Assembly (NCBI GenBank): GCA_030649335.1
Contig: JAUSLL010000029.1
Location: 1 to 45,017, forward strand
From: Parvibaculum sp.
GTDB lineage: Bacteria > Pseudomonadota > Alphaproteobacteria > Parvibaculales > Parvibaculaceae
Length of the DNA: 45,017 nucleotides
Direction of reading: 5' to 3'
The first letter of the stretch is position 1. The number at the start of each line of letters is the position of its first letter. Below, one piece after another: positions 18,474 through 26,502 of this stretch. Below the pieces are notes generated by a model that was not told the DNA's origin, did no database searches, and was given only the letters and a program-made list of their open reading frames with translations. Position numbers and translations under genes: made by a program.

Positions 18474-19832
18474 ATGGCCGATCTGAATAAACGCCTGTCC
18501 GAACTTGTCGATACCTATGGCGTGCCGGGCGCGTCGCTGGCTGTGTGGTCGGGCGGCACGCTCACGGAAGCCGCCGCCGGCGTGGTCAATCTCAACACAG
18601 GCATTGCCACGACGACGAACACGCTTTTTCAAATTGGTTCCATCACCAAGCTTTACGTCGCCGCCATGTGTCTGCAACTTGTGGACGAAGGCAAGCTCGC
18701 GCTCGACGCGCCGGTGCGCGACATCTTGGCGGATTTCAATCTCGGTGACGAGGACGTGGCGGCACAGCTCACATTGCGCCATCTGCTGTCGCATCGGAGC
18801 GGCATCGAGGGTGATTATTTTGAAGACGCGGGGCGCGGCGAGGACCGGATCGCGAAATTCGTCGGCATGCTCGGCGCTGTGCCGCAGGTGCATCCGCTGG
18901 GCGCGATGTTTTCCTATTGCAACACGGGCTTTGTGATCGCCGGGCGCTTGATCGAAGTGGCGGGCGGTCTTGGCTGGGACAAGGCGGTGCGCGCACGCAT
19001 GGCAAAGCCGCTCGGCACACCCGCCTTCTCGACGCTGCCCGAACAGGCGTTGCGCTATCACACCGCCATCGGCCATCTCGGCACGCCGGGTAAACTGATG
19101 GTGACGCCTATTGCTTATCTGGCGCAATCAAATGCGCCTGCCGGTTCGATGCAAATGGCACCGGCGCGCGACATCGTGACGTTCGGGCGGATGCTGGCGG
19201 ATGGCGGCGTGGCGCCGAACGGGACGCGTATATTGTCGGAAGCCGCTGTCAAAGCCATGCACACAGCAAATGTTGTTTGCCCTCAGGGCATGCACATCGA
19301 CGAAGTGGGGCTTGCTACATTCATGTGGGATTGGGACGGCGACGGCGTGATGGACACTTTCGGCCATGACGGTTCGACCATCGGACAGGCGGCATGGCTG
19401 CGCTATCATCCGGCCAGTGGCACGGTGTTTGTGTTGCTAACCAATGGCGGCAATGGCAAAGGCATGGCACAGGAATTGATGCGCGACGTTTTCGCACCGG
19501 CGGGCATTGCACCGAAGGACGCGCCGGAGGCAAAGGAACTCATGACGTTTGATCCGGCGCTTTATGTCGGACGTTATGCGAATGTAATGGAGACGGTTGA
19601 AGTGAGTGCGGAAGGTAGCGCATTGGTGGCGACGATCATCCCCTCGCCTGCCGCCGCTGTCATTGCAGGCACGCGGCGCGTGGCGCTGGAGCCTGTGAGT
19701 GCGGAACTTTTTATCGGCGTCGCGCCCGGCTACACGGAATCTGCGACCTATCATTTTTTGCGACGTGACGAAAATGGGCGTGCGGGCATTCTGCACAGCG
19801 GCGTCAGGGCACATAAGCGGGTGGCGTCATGA
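18474..19832 (+). CDS. Serine hydrolase, beta-lactamase class C / esterase fold
   Basis: The protein has the penicillin-binding/beta-lactamase fold. From ATG 18474 (452 residues) the nucleophile motif is S56-I-T-K59, the second motif Y148-C-N150, and the third position reads H298-D-G300, as in esterases and D-peptidases rather than the KTG of true class C enzymes. No convincing signal peptide is present, so it is probably cytoplasmic. Esterase or peptidase activity is more likely than antibiotic resistance. An ATG at 18411 would add 21 residues. The stop overlaps the next ATG (ATGA at 19829-19832), so it is coupled to the FAD-linked dehydrogenase. Confidence 0.88.
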   Translation: MADLNKRLSELVDTYGVPGASLAVWSGGTLTEAAAGVVNLNTGIATTTNTLFQIGSITKLYVAAMCLQLVDEGKLALDAPVRDILADFNLGDEDVAAQLTLRHLLSHRSGIEGDYFEDAGRGEDRIAKFVGMLGAVPQVHPLGAMFSYCNTGFVIAGRLIEVAGGLGWDKAVRARMAKPLGTPAFSTLPEQALRYHTAIGHLGTPGKLMVTPIAYLAQSNAPAGSMQMAPARDIVTFGRMLADGGVAPNGTRILSEAAVKAMHTANVVCPQGMHIDEVGLATFMWDWDGDGVMDTFGHDGSTIGQAAWLRYHPASGTVFVLLTNGGNGKGMAQELMRDVFAPAGIAPKDAPEAKELMTFDPALYVGRYANVMETVEVSAEGSALVATIIPSPAAAVIAGTRRVALEPVSAELFIGVAPGYTESATYHFLRRDENGRAGILHSGVRAHKRVAS

Positions 19833-21247
19833 AGCCAAGTGCTGACACATTAGCGCGGATGAAAGCGATCGTCGGGCCCAAAGGCTACACCGATGACGCT
19901 GCCGAGATGGCGCCTTATCTCGTCGAACGGCGCGACCGCTATCAGGGCCGTGCGGCGGCGATGCTCAGCCCTGCCTCAACCTCTGAAGTGTCGGCGCTGA
20001 TGAAGATCGCGCATGAAACAAACACCAAGATCGTGCCGCAGGGCGGCAACACAGGTCTGGTCGGCGGGCAGATACCGTTTGAGAGCGGCGAAGAAGTGAT
20101 CCTGTCACTCACGCGCATGAACCACATCGGCGCGCTTGATGCGCTCAACAAAACATTGACAGTCGAGGCGGGTGTGACGTTGCAAGCGGCGCAAGAGGCG
20201 GCCGCCGCTGCCGGACTTTTGTTTCCGCTGAGCCTTGCCTCCGAAGGCACATGCCAGATCGGCGGCAATCTGGCGACCAATGCGGGCGGCACGGCGGTGC
20301 TGCGCTATGGCAATGCACGCGAGTTGGTGCTTGGGCTTGAAGTGGTGCTGGCTGATGGCGAGGTTTGGGACGGACGACGCGGGCTTCGCAAAGACAATAC
20401 GGGATATGACCTCAAGCATCTCTTCATGGGATCGGAAGGCACGCTTGGCATTATCACCGGCGCAGTGCTGAAACTTTTTCCCGCGCCGCAATCTGTCGAG
20501 ACGGCATTTGTCGCTGTGCCTGATGTTGAGGCCGCCGTTGTCTTGCTGCGCCGCGCGGATGCGATGAACGGCGGGCTGGTGACAGGATTTGAATTGATGC
20601 CACGTGTCGGCATTGATTTTGTATTACGCCATCAGACAGGCAGCAGCGATCCGCTGAACGATTCTTCGCCCTGGTATGTGCTTGTGGAGCTGAGCGCCGG
20701 TGCCGCGCGCGACGGGCGGTTGCGCGAGGTGATGGAGGCGCTGCTGGCCGCTGCGATGGAGGCCGACGAAGTGTCGGACGCGACCATTGCGGCGTCGGAC
20801 ACGCAGCGCGCCAAGCTCTGGGCGATACGTGAAGGCATGTCGGAAGTGCAACGGCTTGAGGGCGGCAGTATCAAACACGATATTTCCGTGCCTGTGTCGT
20901 GCGTTGCCGAATTCATCACGCTGGCCAGTGCCGCCGTGACAAAGTCTATCCCCGGTTTGCGGGTTGTACCCTTCGGCCATGTCGGTGACGGCAATATCCA
21001 TTTTAACCTGAGCCAGCCAGTCGGCGCAGACAGGGCTGCCTTCATGGCACGCTGGGACGAGATGAGCGACATCGTGCATGAGATCGTGCGCGGGCTCGGC
21101 GGCTCGATCAGCGCTGAACATGGCATCGGACGCATGAAGCGCGATGAAATGGCGGCAACAAAATCGGTGGTCGAAATGGAAATGATGCGCGCCGTGAAAA
21201 AGGCGCTGGACCCCAAGGGGATTTTGAATCCGGGGAAGGTCGTTTAG
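19829..21247 (+). CDS. FAD-linked oxidoreductase (D-2-hydroxyacid dehydrogenase / GlcD family)
   Basis: The 472-residue protein has a PCMH-type FAD-binding domain with PQGGNTGLVGGQIP near 71-84, the GGNLATNAGG segment and GSEGTLGIITGAVLKLFP. A C-terminal FAD-oxidase domain follows with FGHVGDGNIHFNL and AEHGIGRMKRDEM. Members oxidise D-2-hydroxy acids such as D-lactate, D-2-hydroxyglutarate or glycolate and pass electrons to quinone or electron-transfer flavoprotein. No GlcE/GlcF partner lies next to it, which favours a single-subunit D-2-hydroxyglutarate or D-lactate dehydrogenase. It is translationally coupled to the serine hydrolase, so a shared substrate route is possible. Confidence 0.92.
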   Translation: MKPSADTLARMKAIVGPKGYTDDAAEMAPYLVERRDRYQGRAAAMLSPASTSEVSALMKIAHETNTKIVPQGGNTGLVGGQIPFESGEEVILSLTRMNHIGALDALNKTLTVEAGVTLQAAQEAAAAAGLLFPLSLASEGTCQIGGNLATNAGGTAVLRYGNARELVLGLEVVLADGEVWDGRRGLRKDNTGYDLKHLFMGSEGTLGIITGAVLKLFPAPQSVETAFVAVPDVEAAVVLLRRADAMNGGLVTGFELMPRVGIDFVLRHQTGSSDPLNDSSPWYVLVELSAGAARDGRLREVMEALLAAAMEADEVSDATIAASDTQRAKLWAIREGMSEVQRLEGGSIKHDISVPVSCVAEFITLASAAVTKSIPGLRVVPFGHVGDGNIHFNLSQPVGADRAAFMARWDEMSDIVHEIVRGLGGSISAEHGIGRMKRDEMAATKSVVEMEMMRAVKKALDPKGILNPGKVV

Positions 21248-21260
21248 CACCCTTCAATCA

Positions 21261-21282
21261 CCGACTTGATCGGCCAAGTCGG
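21261..21282. terminator. Hairpin between convergent genes
   Basis: An 8-bp perfect stem CCGACTTG/CAAGTCGG with a 6-base loop lies between the convergent dehydrogenase and monooxygenase genes. It has no T-run on either strand. Its flank (GGACAAGACG) resembles the dispersed palindrome family, so it may be a repeat unit acting as a weak bidirectional terminator. Confidence 0.5.
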
Positions 21283-21292
21283 ACAAGACGAA

Positions 21293-22708
21293 TTAAGAGT
21301 GAGGGCTTATCGAGCCGACATACATATCCGGTCGGATCGATATATACCCCGTCACACCGAACTCATCGGCATCGCTTAAAACGATGCGTGTGCCATTGCC
21401 CGCAGTCACGGATGGCACACCAGCGCAAAGCAATGTCGCGTGAGGTCCACTCATCACATCGAACAGACGCCGTTCCATGCCGCTCCCGTCCGTTACCATT
21501 CCGTCGGGCATACGGTCACCGGGTTGCAGGGTGTCGCTCCCCTCGCCTGCGCAGAGTGATGTGCCGCGATAGTTGAGCAGCAATTGCTGTTCGTCATCGC
21601 CGCGACGCATGGAGGTGCTGCCACGGGCCACGCCGTCGCGGTAGAGTTTGCCGCTGCGCTCCAGCACATCGGCAGCGACGGGAAAGCGTTCCTCCTCGAA
21701 AGTGTCGAGCAACGCGGCTTCTGCACCGCCGAGCACAGCGGCAAGCTTCCAGCCCAGATTAAACGCATCCTGCACTGACGTGTTCATGCCCTGCGCACCC
21801 GCCGAGGGATGCACATGGGCTGCATCGCCGACGATGAACACCCGGTCCTTGCGGAAAGTTTCGGCCATACGGATGTTTGGCCTGAAGACGGACACCCAGT
21901 CCACATGCTGAAAATGGACGGCGGGATCGACTTCTGCTTCTTCCAGCAAGGCGTTCAACGCGTGAAGCGTGAGATCAGGTTGCTCTTCGGGCGAGATACT
22001 GGCAGTCAGCTGAAAATGTTCAGTGGCTGTCAACGGGCAAAGGCCGACGGCGCGTCCGGCCTGACTTTTCCAGAAGTGCCAGAAGTCGCGGTCGAGGCCA
22101 TCGACCATCACATCCGCAACGATCATGCCATCAAGATTGGGGCTATCGCCGATGAGCGCGATCCCGGAGAGTTGGCGCACGGTGCTGTGACCACCATCGG
22201 CACCCACGACATATTTTGCCGTGACGATACGCGTGCCGTCCGCCTCCTCCACTGTAACACGGACGTGATCTGCCCGAGGCTCCAGCCATACGAGGCTGGT
22301 GCCGAACTGCACCCTGCCGCCCAGCGCCGCAAGCCGCGCACGCAGGATGTTTTCCAGCGCCCATTGCGGCAGCATGATCGTGTTGGGGTATGGCACGGCA
22401 CGGGTCGGCTCTTTGATCGCCATCATGTCGAAATCCGATGGCACACTGCCCGCCTCGTGAAAGCGCAGGCGCGGATAGGGGCGACCCTCTGCCATCACAT
22501 TGTCGATCACGCCGAGATTGTGGAACACCTCAAGCGAACGCGGCTGAATGCCCTTGCCCTTGGAGGCAAGTGCGGGCGTGGCGCGTTTTTCAATCAGCAG
22601 CGCAGAAACGCCGCGTCGCGCCATATCAATGGCAAGCGTGAGGCCAGCAGGACCTGCACCCACAATCAGCACATCACAATCCGTCTGGGAGAAATCTGTT
22701 CGGGCCAT
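21293..22708 (-). CDS. FAD-dependent aromatic monooxygenase (PheA/TfdB-like)
   Basis: These flavin enzymes hydroxylate phenols or polyketide-like rings using NAD(P)H and oxygen. From ATG 22708 (GGAG upstream) the protein has 471 residues. It shows the FAD-binding GAGPAG at 17-22 with the acidic strand end LIEKR, the conserved VVGADGGHSTVRQ (DG motif), and RVFIVGDAAHVHPSAGAQGMNT, which binds the flavin ribityl chain. The C-terminal region is short compared with three-domain phenol hydroxylases. It is divergent from a MarR regulator, and a palindromic operator overlaps its predicted start of transcription. Induction by an aromatic substrate is the natural model; the substrate is unknown. Confidence 0.92.
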   Translation of the reverse strand: MARTDFSQTDCDVLIVGAGPAGLTLAIDMARRGVSALLIEKRATPALASKGKGIQPRSLEVFHNLGVIDNVMAEGRPYPRLRFHEAGSVPSDFDMMAIKEPTRAVPYPNTIMLPQWALENILRARLAALGGRVQFGTSLVWLEPRADHVRVTVEEADGTRIVTAKYVVGADGGHSTVRQLSGIALIGDSPNLDGMIVADVMVDGLDRDFWHFWKSQAGRAVGLCPLTATEHFQLTASISPEEQPDLTLHALNALLEEAEVDPAVHFQHVDWVSVFRPNIRMAETFRKDRVFIVGDAAHVHPSAGAQGMNTSVQDAFNLGWKLAAVLGGAEAALLDTFEEERFPVAADVLERSGKLYRDGVARGSTSMRRGDDEQQLLLNYRGTSLCAGEGSDTLQPGDRMPDGMVTDGSGMERRLFDVMSGPHATLLCAGVPSVTAGNGTRIVLSDADEFGVTGYISIRPDMYVGSISPHS

Positions 22709-22718
22709 TTTACAACTC

Positions 22719-22733
22719 CGTGCATTTTGCACG
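22719..22733. promoter_or_regulatory. MarR-type operator 1, over the monooxygenase promoter
   Basis: CGTGCATTTTGCACG is a palindrome with perfect 6-bp arms. On the minus strand a plausible promoter TTGCGG (22760-22765), 17 bases, TATGAA (22737-22742) predicts transcription starting near 22730, inside this site. Operator 2, 54 bp away centre to centre, is identical at 12 of 15 positions when this site is read on the minus strand. Confidence 0.65.
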
Positions 22734-22772
22734 GGATTCATAGCGACTGGATTTGCAGCCCGCAAGAAGATT

Positions 22773-22787
22773 CGTGTATAATACACG
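22773..22787 (+). promoter_or_regulatory. MarR-type operator 2 embedding the marR -10 box
   Basis: CGTGTATAATACACG is a perfect 15-bp palindrome (7-bp arms) ending one base before the marR ATG. A consensus -10 TATAAT lies inside it at 22777-22782 and places the predicted start of transcription at 22789, the A of the ATG. No Shine-Dalgarno is present. Binding of MarR here would shut off its own promoter. Confidence 0.75.
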
Positions 22788-22788
22788 G

Positions 22789-23241
22789 ATGAGTGAATGG
22801 GCCGACGACCTCCATGCTGCGTTTTTTGATCTGATCGGTTTTTTCAACCGGCCGGAACCGGATGCGGCATTGATCGCGGCGGCGGGCATCAAGCTCGACC
22901 GTGCGTTGTTTCCGCTGTTGGTGCGGATCGGCCTCAAGGCCCCCGTCAGCGTTGTAGAACTGGGGCATATTTCGGGCCGCGACCATTCCACTGTCAGCCG
23001 TCAGGTGAAGGGGCTGGAGGAACTTGGGCTGGTCGAGCGGCAGGCAAGCCCGCACGACCAGCGCGTGCGACTGCTGAAACCATCCGCCGAAGGTCGCGCC
23101 ATGCTGAAACGACTGACTGTGGCGCGTCGCGCGGTAATGGAAGACGTGTTTGCCGGATGGAGCGAAAAAGACCGCGCGGCGATGCTGAAACTATTGCAAC
23201 GCGCGGTGAAGGCAACGGCGGAGGTTGGGAGAAAGAAGTAA
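22789..23241 (+). CDS. MarR-family transcriptional regulator
   Basis: MarR proteins are dimeric winged-helix repressors that usually release DNA on binding phenolic or similar ligands. The 150-residue protein from ATG 22789 has a helix-turn-helix and wing region at about 48-90 (VSVVELGHISGRDHSTVSRQVKGLEELGLVERQ ... DQRVR) between helical dimerisation segments. A TTG start at 22753 would run through the operator and is rejected. The gene is divergent from the flavin monooxygenase, with two matching palindromes between them, so it most likely represses both genes. The transcript appears leaderless. Confidence 0.93.
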   Translation: MSEWADDLHAAFFDLIGFFNRPEPDAALIAAAGIKLDRALFPLLVRIGLKAPVSVVELGHISGRDHSTVSRQVKGLEELGLVERQASPHDQRVRLLKPSAEGRAMLKRLTVARRAVMEDVFAGWSEKDRAAMLKLLQRAVKATAEVGRKK

Positions 23242-23287
23242 GGAAGTCCTCACCCTGCCCTCTTCCTGAGGGGAAGGGAAAGTAAGA

Positions 23288-23331
23288 TCAATCCGCTGTG
23301 CGGGCCAGCGATGTGCCGATGGCGATGTTCT
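23288..23331 (-). pseudogene. Relic of a second CBS-transporter gene tail
   Basis: Read on the minus strand, this stretch encodes QNIAIGTSLARTAD followed by TGA. The intact transporter gene 0.4 kb away ends QNIPVGTSLARTAD. Over about 41 bases the two copies agree at roughly 36 positions. Upstream of the match the similarity stops. This is a leftover of a tandem or partial duplication that now lies just downstream of the DUF3303 gene. It cannot make a functional product. Confidence 0.7.
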
Positions 23332-23386
23332 GGATGGAGTAAGTTGTTCTGTTCGATTGATCGGTGAGCGTTCAGTCCGCAGACCG

Positions 23387-23674
23387 CTACACCGCACCAT
23401 CCAGATGAGGTGCCACGACTTCACGCGTTCTCTCACTACTCACAACGGGCACGATTTCAAAGGTTGCGCCCAGTCCACGCCATTGCAATGTCCATTCCTG
23501 AAAAAGACTCAGATCATTGCAGCGCATCAACTGGAAACAGCGAGCGAAATTCGGCTCGACCCAACTATCCAGATATTCCAATCCATCAGGAAGCATGCGC
23601 CCCGCATCGCGGACCCGCTGGTATATGGGCACCATGTCATTGTCGCGAAATCGTTCGATGACCATAAAAAGCAT
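23387..23674 (-). CDS. DUF3303 family small protein
   Basis: The 95-residue protein begins MLFMVIERFRDNDMVPIYQRV and contains LEYLDSWVEPNFARCFQLM and LFQEWTLQWRGLGATFEIVPVV, which I recognise as the DUF3303 family, thought to have a small alpha/beta-barrel-like fold; its function is unknown. The ATG lies 8 bases after the transporter stop with GAGG in between, so translation is coupled to that gene. A short duplicated piece of the transporter tail lies about 55 bases beyond its own stop, which suggests it was captured or trapped during a duplication. Confidence 0.85.
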   Translation of the reverse strand: MLFMVIERFRDNDMVPIYQRVRDAGRMLPDGLEYLDSWVEPNFARCFQLMRCNDLSLFQEWTLQWRGLGATFEIVPVVSSERTREVVAPHLDGAV

Positions 23675-23682
23675 ACAGCCTC

Positions 23683-25023
23683 CTAGTCCGCCGTGCGGGC
23701 CAGCGAGGTCCCGACGGGGATGTTCTGCGCCGGCACGATCATCACCTTGTCGATGCGGGGACCATCCATGTCCACGATTTCGAAGCGGTAACCGTTCCAG
23801 CCGAAATAATCGCCTTCGCGCGGCAGGCGTCCGAACCAGTTGAACATAACGCCTGCGAGCGTGTTCACCTCGGCCTGTTCATCGCCCGGCAATTTGGCAA
23901 TTTCAAGCGCGCGGCGCACTTCATCGACCGACACGAAGCCGTCGATGATATAGCTGCCGTCATCGCGGATATGGATGCCGGGATTGGTATCGTTCACATG
24001 TTCGGACAGATCGCCGATCATGGCGAAGAAAATTTCGCTCATCGTCAATGTGCCGACGACATCACCATATTCGTCGATGATGAAAGCCATGAACATGCTT
24101 TCAGCTTGCAGGATCGATAGCCCCTTGAGCGCAGACGCTGTGCGCGGGATGTAGAGCGGCGGCGACTTTTTACGCAGCAGCTCCTCATTGGTCTTGGGCG
24201 AAAGGAATAGGTCTTCGACGCGGATCATGCCGAGCGGCTCACCCGTTGTGCCGCAACGCACGGGGTAGCGCATCTTTTGTTCCGACCGGATGATCGAGAG
24301 ATTTTCCTCAACCGTGTAATCCGTGTCGAGCCAGATCATCTGTACGCGCGGGGTCATAATTTCGCTGACGCGCGTGTCGCCGAGGCGGAACACGCGGTGG
24401 ACGATGTCGCGCTCGACACCATCGATGGCGCCCGACGCCGCACCTTCCTCGACGAGATGCTTGATCTCGTCTTCAGTGACGGATGGCACCTGCTGGCCGG
24501 TGATGCCATAGACTTTGACGACGGCTTCTGTGGACCACGACAGGAGCGTGACGGCAGGGCTCAGAATGCGGGCCAAACCGCTCATGGGCCGCGAAATGGT
24601 GGCGGCAATGGCTTCGGGGTTTGTCAGCGCGATGCGCTTGGGCACAAGCTCGCCCAGGATCAGCGTGAGATAGGTGATGATGATGACGACGAGCGTCAGG
24701 GCAAAGGGCTCGGCATAGGGCGCGGCCCACGGCACCTGCAGCAGAGCGGCAGCGACGGGCTTGGACAGCGTCGCGCCACCGAAAGCGCCGGTCAGGACGC
24801 CGACGAGCGTGATGCCGATCTGAACCGACGAGAGAAAACGACCGGGCTCAGCATGGAGCGCCAAGGCCGCTTCGAGGCCCGCCGTCGGGCCTTCCGTGCG
24901 CTTGCGCGCCGAAGCAAGCGCCTGCAACCGCTGACGGCGTGACGACACAATCGCCATTTCAGACAGAGAAAAGAACCCGTTCAGTAGAATCAGTACGAGC
25001 AGGATGATTATGTCAGAGAGCAT
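23683..25023 (-). CDS. HlyC/CorC (CNNM-type) transporter with CBS domains
   Basis: These inner-membrane proteins are linked to Mg2+/Co2+ transport or export. From ATG 25023 the protein has 446 residues: a DUF21 membrane domain (about 1-190, with three or four membrane segments, beginning MLSDIIILLVLILLNGFFSLSEMAIV), a CBS pair (about 205-330, with VSEIMTPRVQMIWLD), and a C-terminal CorC_HlyC domain (about 345-435). A start at 25185 would add 54 polar residues before the first membrane helix. It is followed closely by DUF3303. The older name hemolysin is misleading; ion transport is the family role. Confidence 0.93.
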   Translation of the reverse strand: MLSDIIILLVLILLNGFFSLSEMAIVSSRRQRLQALASARKRTEGPTAGLEAALALHAEPGRFLSSVQIGITLVGVLTGAFGGATLSKPVAAALLQVPWAAPYAEPFALTLVVIIITYLTLILGELVPKRIALTNPEAIAATISRPMSGLARILSPAVTLLSWSTEAVVKVYGITGQQVPSVTEDEIKHLVEEGAASGAIDGVERDIVHRVFRLGDTRVSEIMTPRVQMIWLDTDYTVEENLSIIRSEQKMRYPVRCGTTGEPLGMIRVEDLFLSPKTNEELLRKKSPPLYIPRTASALKGLSILQAESMFMAFIIDEYGDVVGTLTMSEIFFAMIGDLSEHVNDTNPGIHIRDDGSYIIDGFVSVDEVRRALEIAKLPGDEQAEVNTLAGVMFNWFGRLPREGDYFGWNGYRFEIVDMDGPRIDKVMIVPAQNIPVGTSLARTAD

Positions 25024-25173
25024 TGTGTCCCCAGGACCAGACCGGTCTTTAGTATATAGGAGCGCCACCCGCTTGAGCGAAGAACCTTTATTTCCCCTTT
25101 TTTGCCTGTGGGATTGATACGCCACAGTGCTAGATTTGCCCGCTTTCCCGTGCCCCTGACACTTGGAGAGCCG

Positions 25174-25656
25174 ATGAGCGACCAAATCCCTCCCCCGAAT
25201 CCCGACGCCCGCCCCGAAAGAGAATCACTCGTGGGCATCACGTTCCGCCCCGCACATCACAGTGACGCCGGAGCGCTGGTCGCGCTGTGGGAGGCCTGCG
25301 GGCTGACGCGGCCCTGGAACGATCCGCGAAAGGACATTGGTTTTGCCCGCGACGGCGCGGCTTCCGATGTGCTGGTTGGTGTCGAGGGCGATGTGATTAT
25401 CGCGAGTGTCATGGTGGGACATGACGGGCATCGCGGCGCAGTTTATTACGTCGCGGTGGACCCCTCGCGACAAGGCACGAGGCTTGGCCGCGCTGTCATG
25501 GCAGCGGCGGAGGATTGGTTGAAAGCGCGCGGGGTGTGGAAGCTCAATCTGATGGTGCGGGAGACGAATTTGGCCGCGCTGGGGTTTTATGAGGGGTTGG
25601 GATTTCAGCGGAGTGATGTGGTGGTGATGCAGAAGGTGCTGACCGCCGAGGACTGA
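25174..25656 (+). CDS. GNAT acetyltransferase, YpeA-like
   Basis: The 160-residue protein (ATG 25174, GGAG upstream) has the GNAT fold. The N-terminal substrate segment is ITFRPAHHSDAGALVALWEACGLTRPWNDPRKDI, motif A is VAVDPSRQGTRLGRAVMAAAEDWL with the acetyl-CoA pyrophosphate loop RQGTRLG, and motif B is NLAALGFYEGLGF. The sequence is close in pattern to E. coli YpeA, whose substrate is uncertain. It is divergent from the CBS transporter gene and convergent with the HMCES-type gene. Confidence 0.9.
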   Translation: MSDQIPPPNPDARPERESLVGITFRPAHHSDAGALVALWEACGLTRPWNDPRKDIGFARDGAASDVLVGVEGDVIIASVMVGHDGHRGAVYYVAVDPSRQGTRLGRAVMAAAEDWLKARGVWKLNLMVRETNLAALGFYEGLGFQRSDVVVMQKVLTAED

Positions 25657-25673
25657 GCCAGAGGTGAGATGGG

Positions 25674-25692
25674 CCCCGGCACAAGGCCGGGG
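25674..25692. terminator. GC-rich hairpin between convergent genes
   Basis: CCCCGGC (25674-25680) pairs with GCCGGGG (25686-25692) around ACAAG, followed after ten bases by a short T-run. It lies 18 bases past the GNAT stop and upstream of the convergent HMCES-type stop at 25716. The sequence resembles the dispersed palindrome near 9324. Confidence 0.5.
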
Positions 25693-25715
25693 TAACAGCA
25701 TTGTTTTGAGATCAG

Positions 25716-26450
25716 CTAAAACAAATCCTGCTGTCGATCGTCCGTAGTCTTCTCTTTTTTTTTCGCGGCAACGGGCAGCGGCGGGGCGAGATAGGGATCT
25801 AGAAGAGCCGGATTGTCGTTGGCGACGCGGTTCACATCAGGGCTGACGGGGATCGCTTCCATCGCGTCATCGGGTGTGGCAACCAGCAGGGCTTCAAGCT
25901 CTTTGAGTGGTGTCGTGGGGTCGAGCCAGACGACATAATCCTTCGGGTCCAAAATCACCGGCATGCGATGATGGATGGGTGTCAGCGTTTCGTTCGCCTC
26001 TGTTGTCACCACGGCGCAGCTTTCAAGCTCTGAGCCGTTGGCGGGCATCCAATTGTCCCAGATGGCGGCCATGGCAAATGGAGTGCGGTCCCGGCGGCGA
26101 ATGAAATAGGGTTGCTTTGCCCCGCCGCTCAACACGCGCCATTCATAAAACCCGTCAGCAGGCATCAGGGCGCGGTGATGGCGGAAGGCACCGCGAAAAG
26201 AGGGTTTGTCGTTGATCGTGTCAGCGCGGGCGTTGAACAGCGGCGTTGTCGGCATTTCCTTGGACCACGAGGGCACGAGGCCCCAACGCACCAGCACAAA
26301 TTCGCGCGCGCCGTTCGCGCCCACGCGGATGATCGGCACGGGCTGGGTCGGCGCGATGTTGTAACGCGGGGGGAAATTTGGTTGCCCCTCATAGCCAAAC
26401 AGGTGCCGCATGGCCTCGGGTGGCGAGGTGATTGTGAAGCGTCCGCACAT
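25716..26450 (-). CDS. SOS response-associated peptidase (HMCES/YedK family)
   Basis: The family forms a covalent link with abasic sites in single-stranded DNA and shields them. In this 244-residue protein the catalytic Cys2 is present in MCGRFTI, with RYNIAPTQ near 29-36, the conserved glutamate in GFYEWR and the histidine in IHHRMPVIL. The initiator methionine must be removed to expose Cys2. It is divergent from zur, with 52 bases between the starts and a candidate Zur box in that gap. I see no LexA box. Length is typical. Confidence 0.94.
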   Translation of the reverse strand: MCGRFTITSPPEAMRHLFGYEGQPNFPPRYNIAPTQPVPIIRVGANGAREFVLVRWGLVPSWSKEMPTTPLFNARADTINDKPSFRGAFRHHRALMPADGFYEWRVLSGGAKQPYFIRRRDRTPFAMAAIWDNWMPANGSELESCAVVTTEANETLTPIHHRMPVILDPKDYVVWLDPTTPLKELEALLVATPDDAMEAIPVSPDVNRVANDNPALLDPYLAPPLPVAAKKKEKTTDDRQQDLF

Positions 26451-26480
26451 GATTTCAGCTCTTAAGTGGTCAATATCGGT

Positions 26481-26496
26481 TGTTATGTTGTATCAT
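26481..26496. promoter_or_regulatory. Candidate Zur box and zur -10
   Basis: TGTTATGTTGTATCA (26481-26495) matches the Zur core TGTTATANTATAACA, as I recall it from E. coli, at most positions. TATCAT (26491-26496) would be a good -10, with TGGTCA at 26467-26472 as a weak -35 and 18 bases between. This puts the start of transcription at 26503, the zur ATG. The site lies in the 52-base gap shared with the HMCES-type gene. Confidence 0.4.
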
Positions 26497-26502
26497 CGCC
26501 CG

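Noticed and set aside
18474..19832. Antibiotic-resistance beta-lactamase
   Set aside because: The third active-site motif is HDG rather than KTG and no signal peptide is seen; the pattern fits esterases and D-peptidases.
21809..22792. 327-codon plus-strand open frame
   Set aside because: It is antisense to the flavin monooxygenase and crosses the divergent promoter and both operators.
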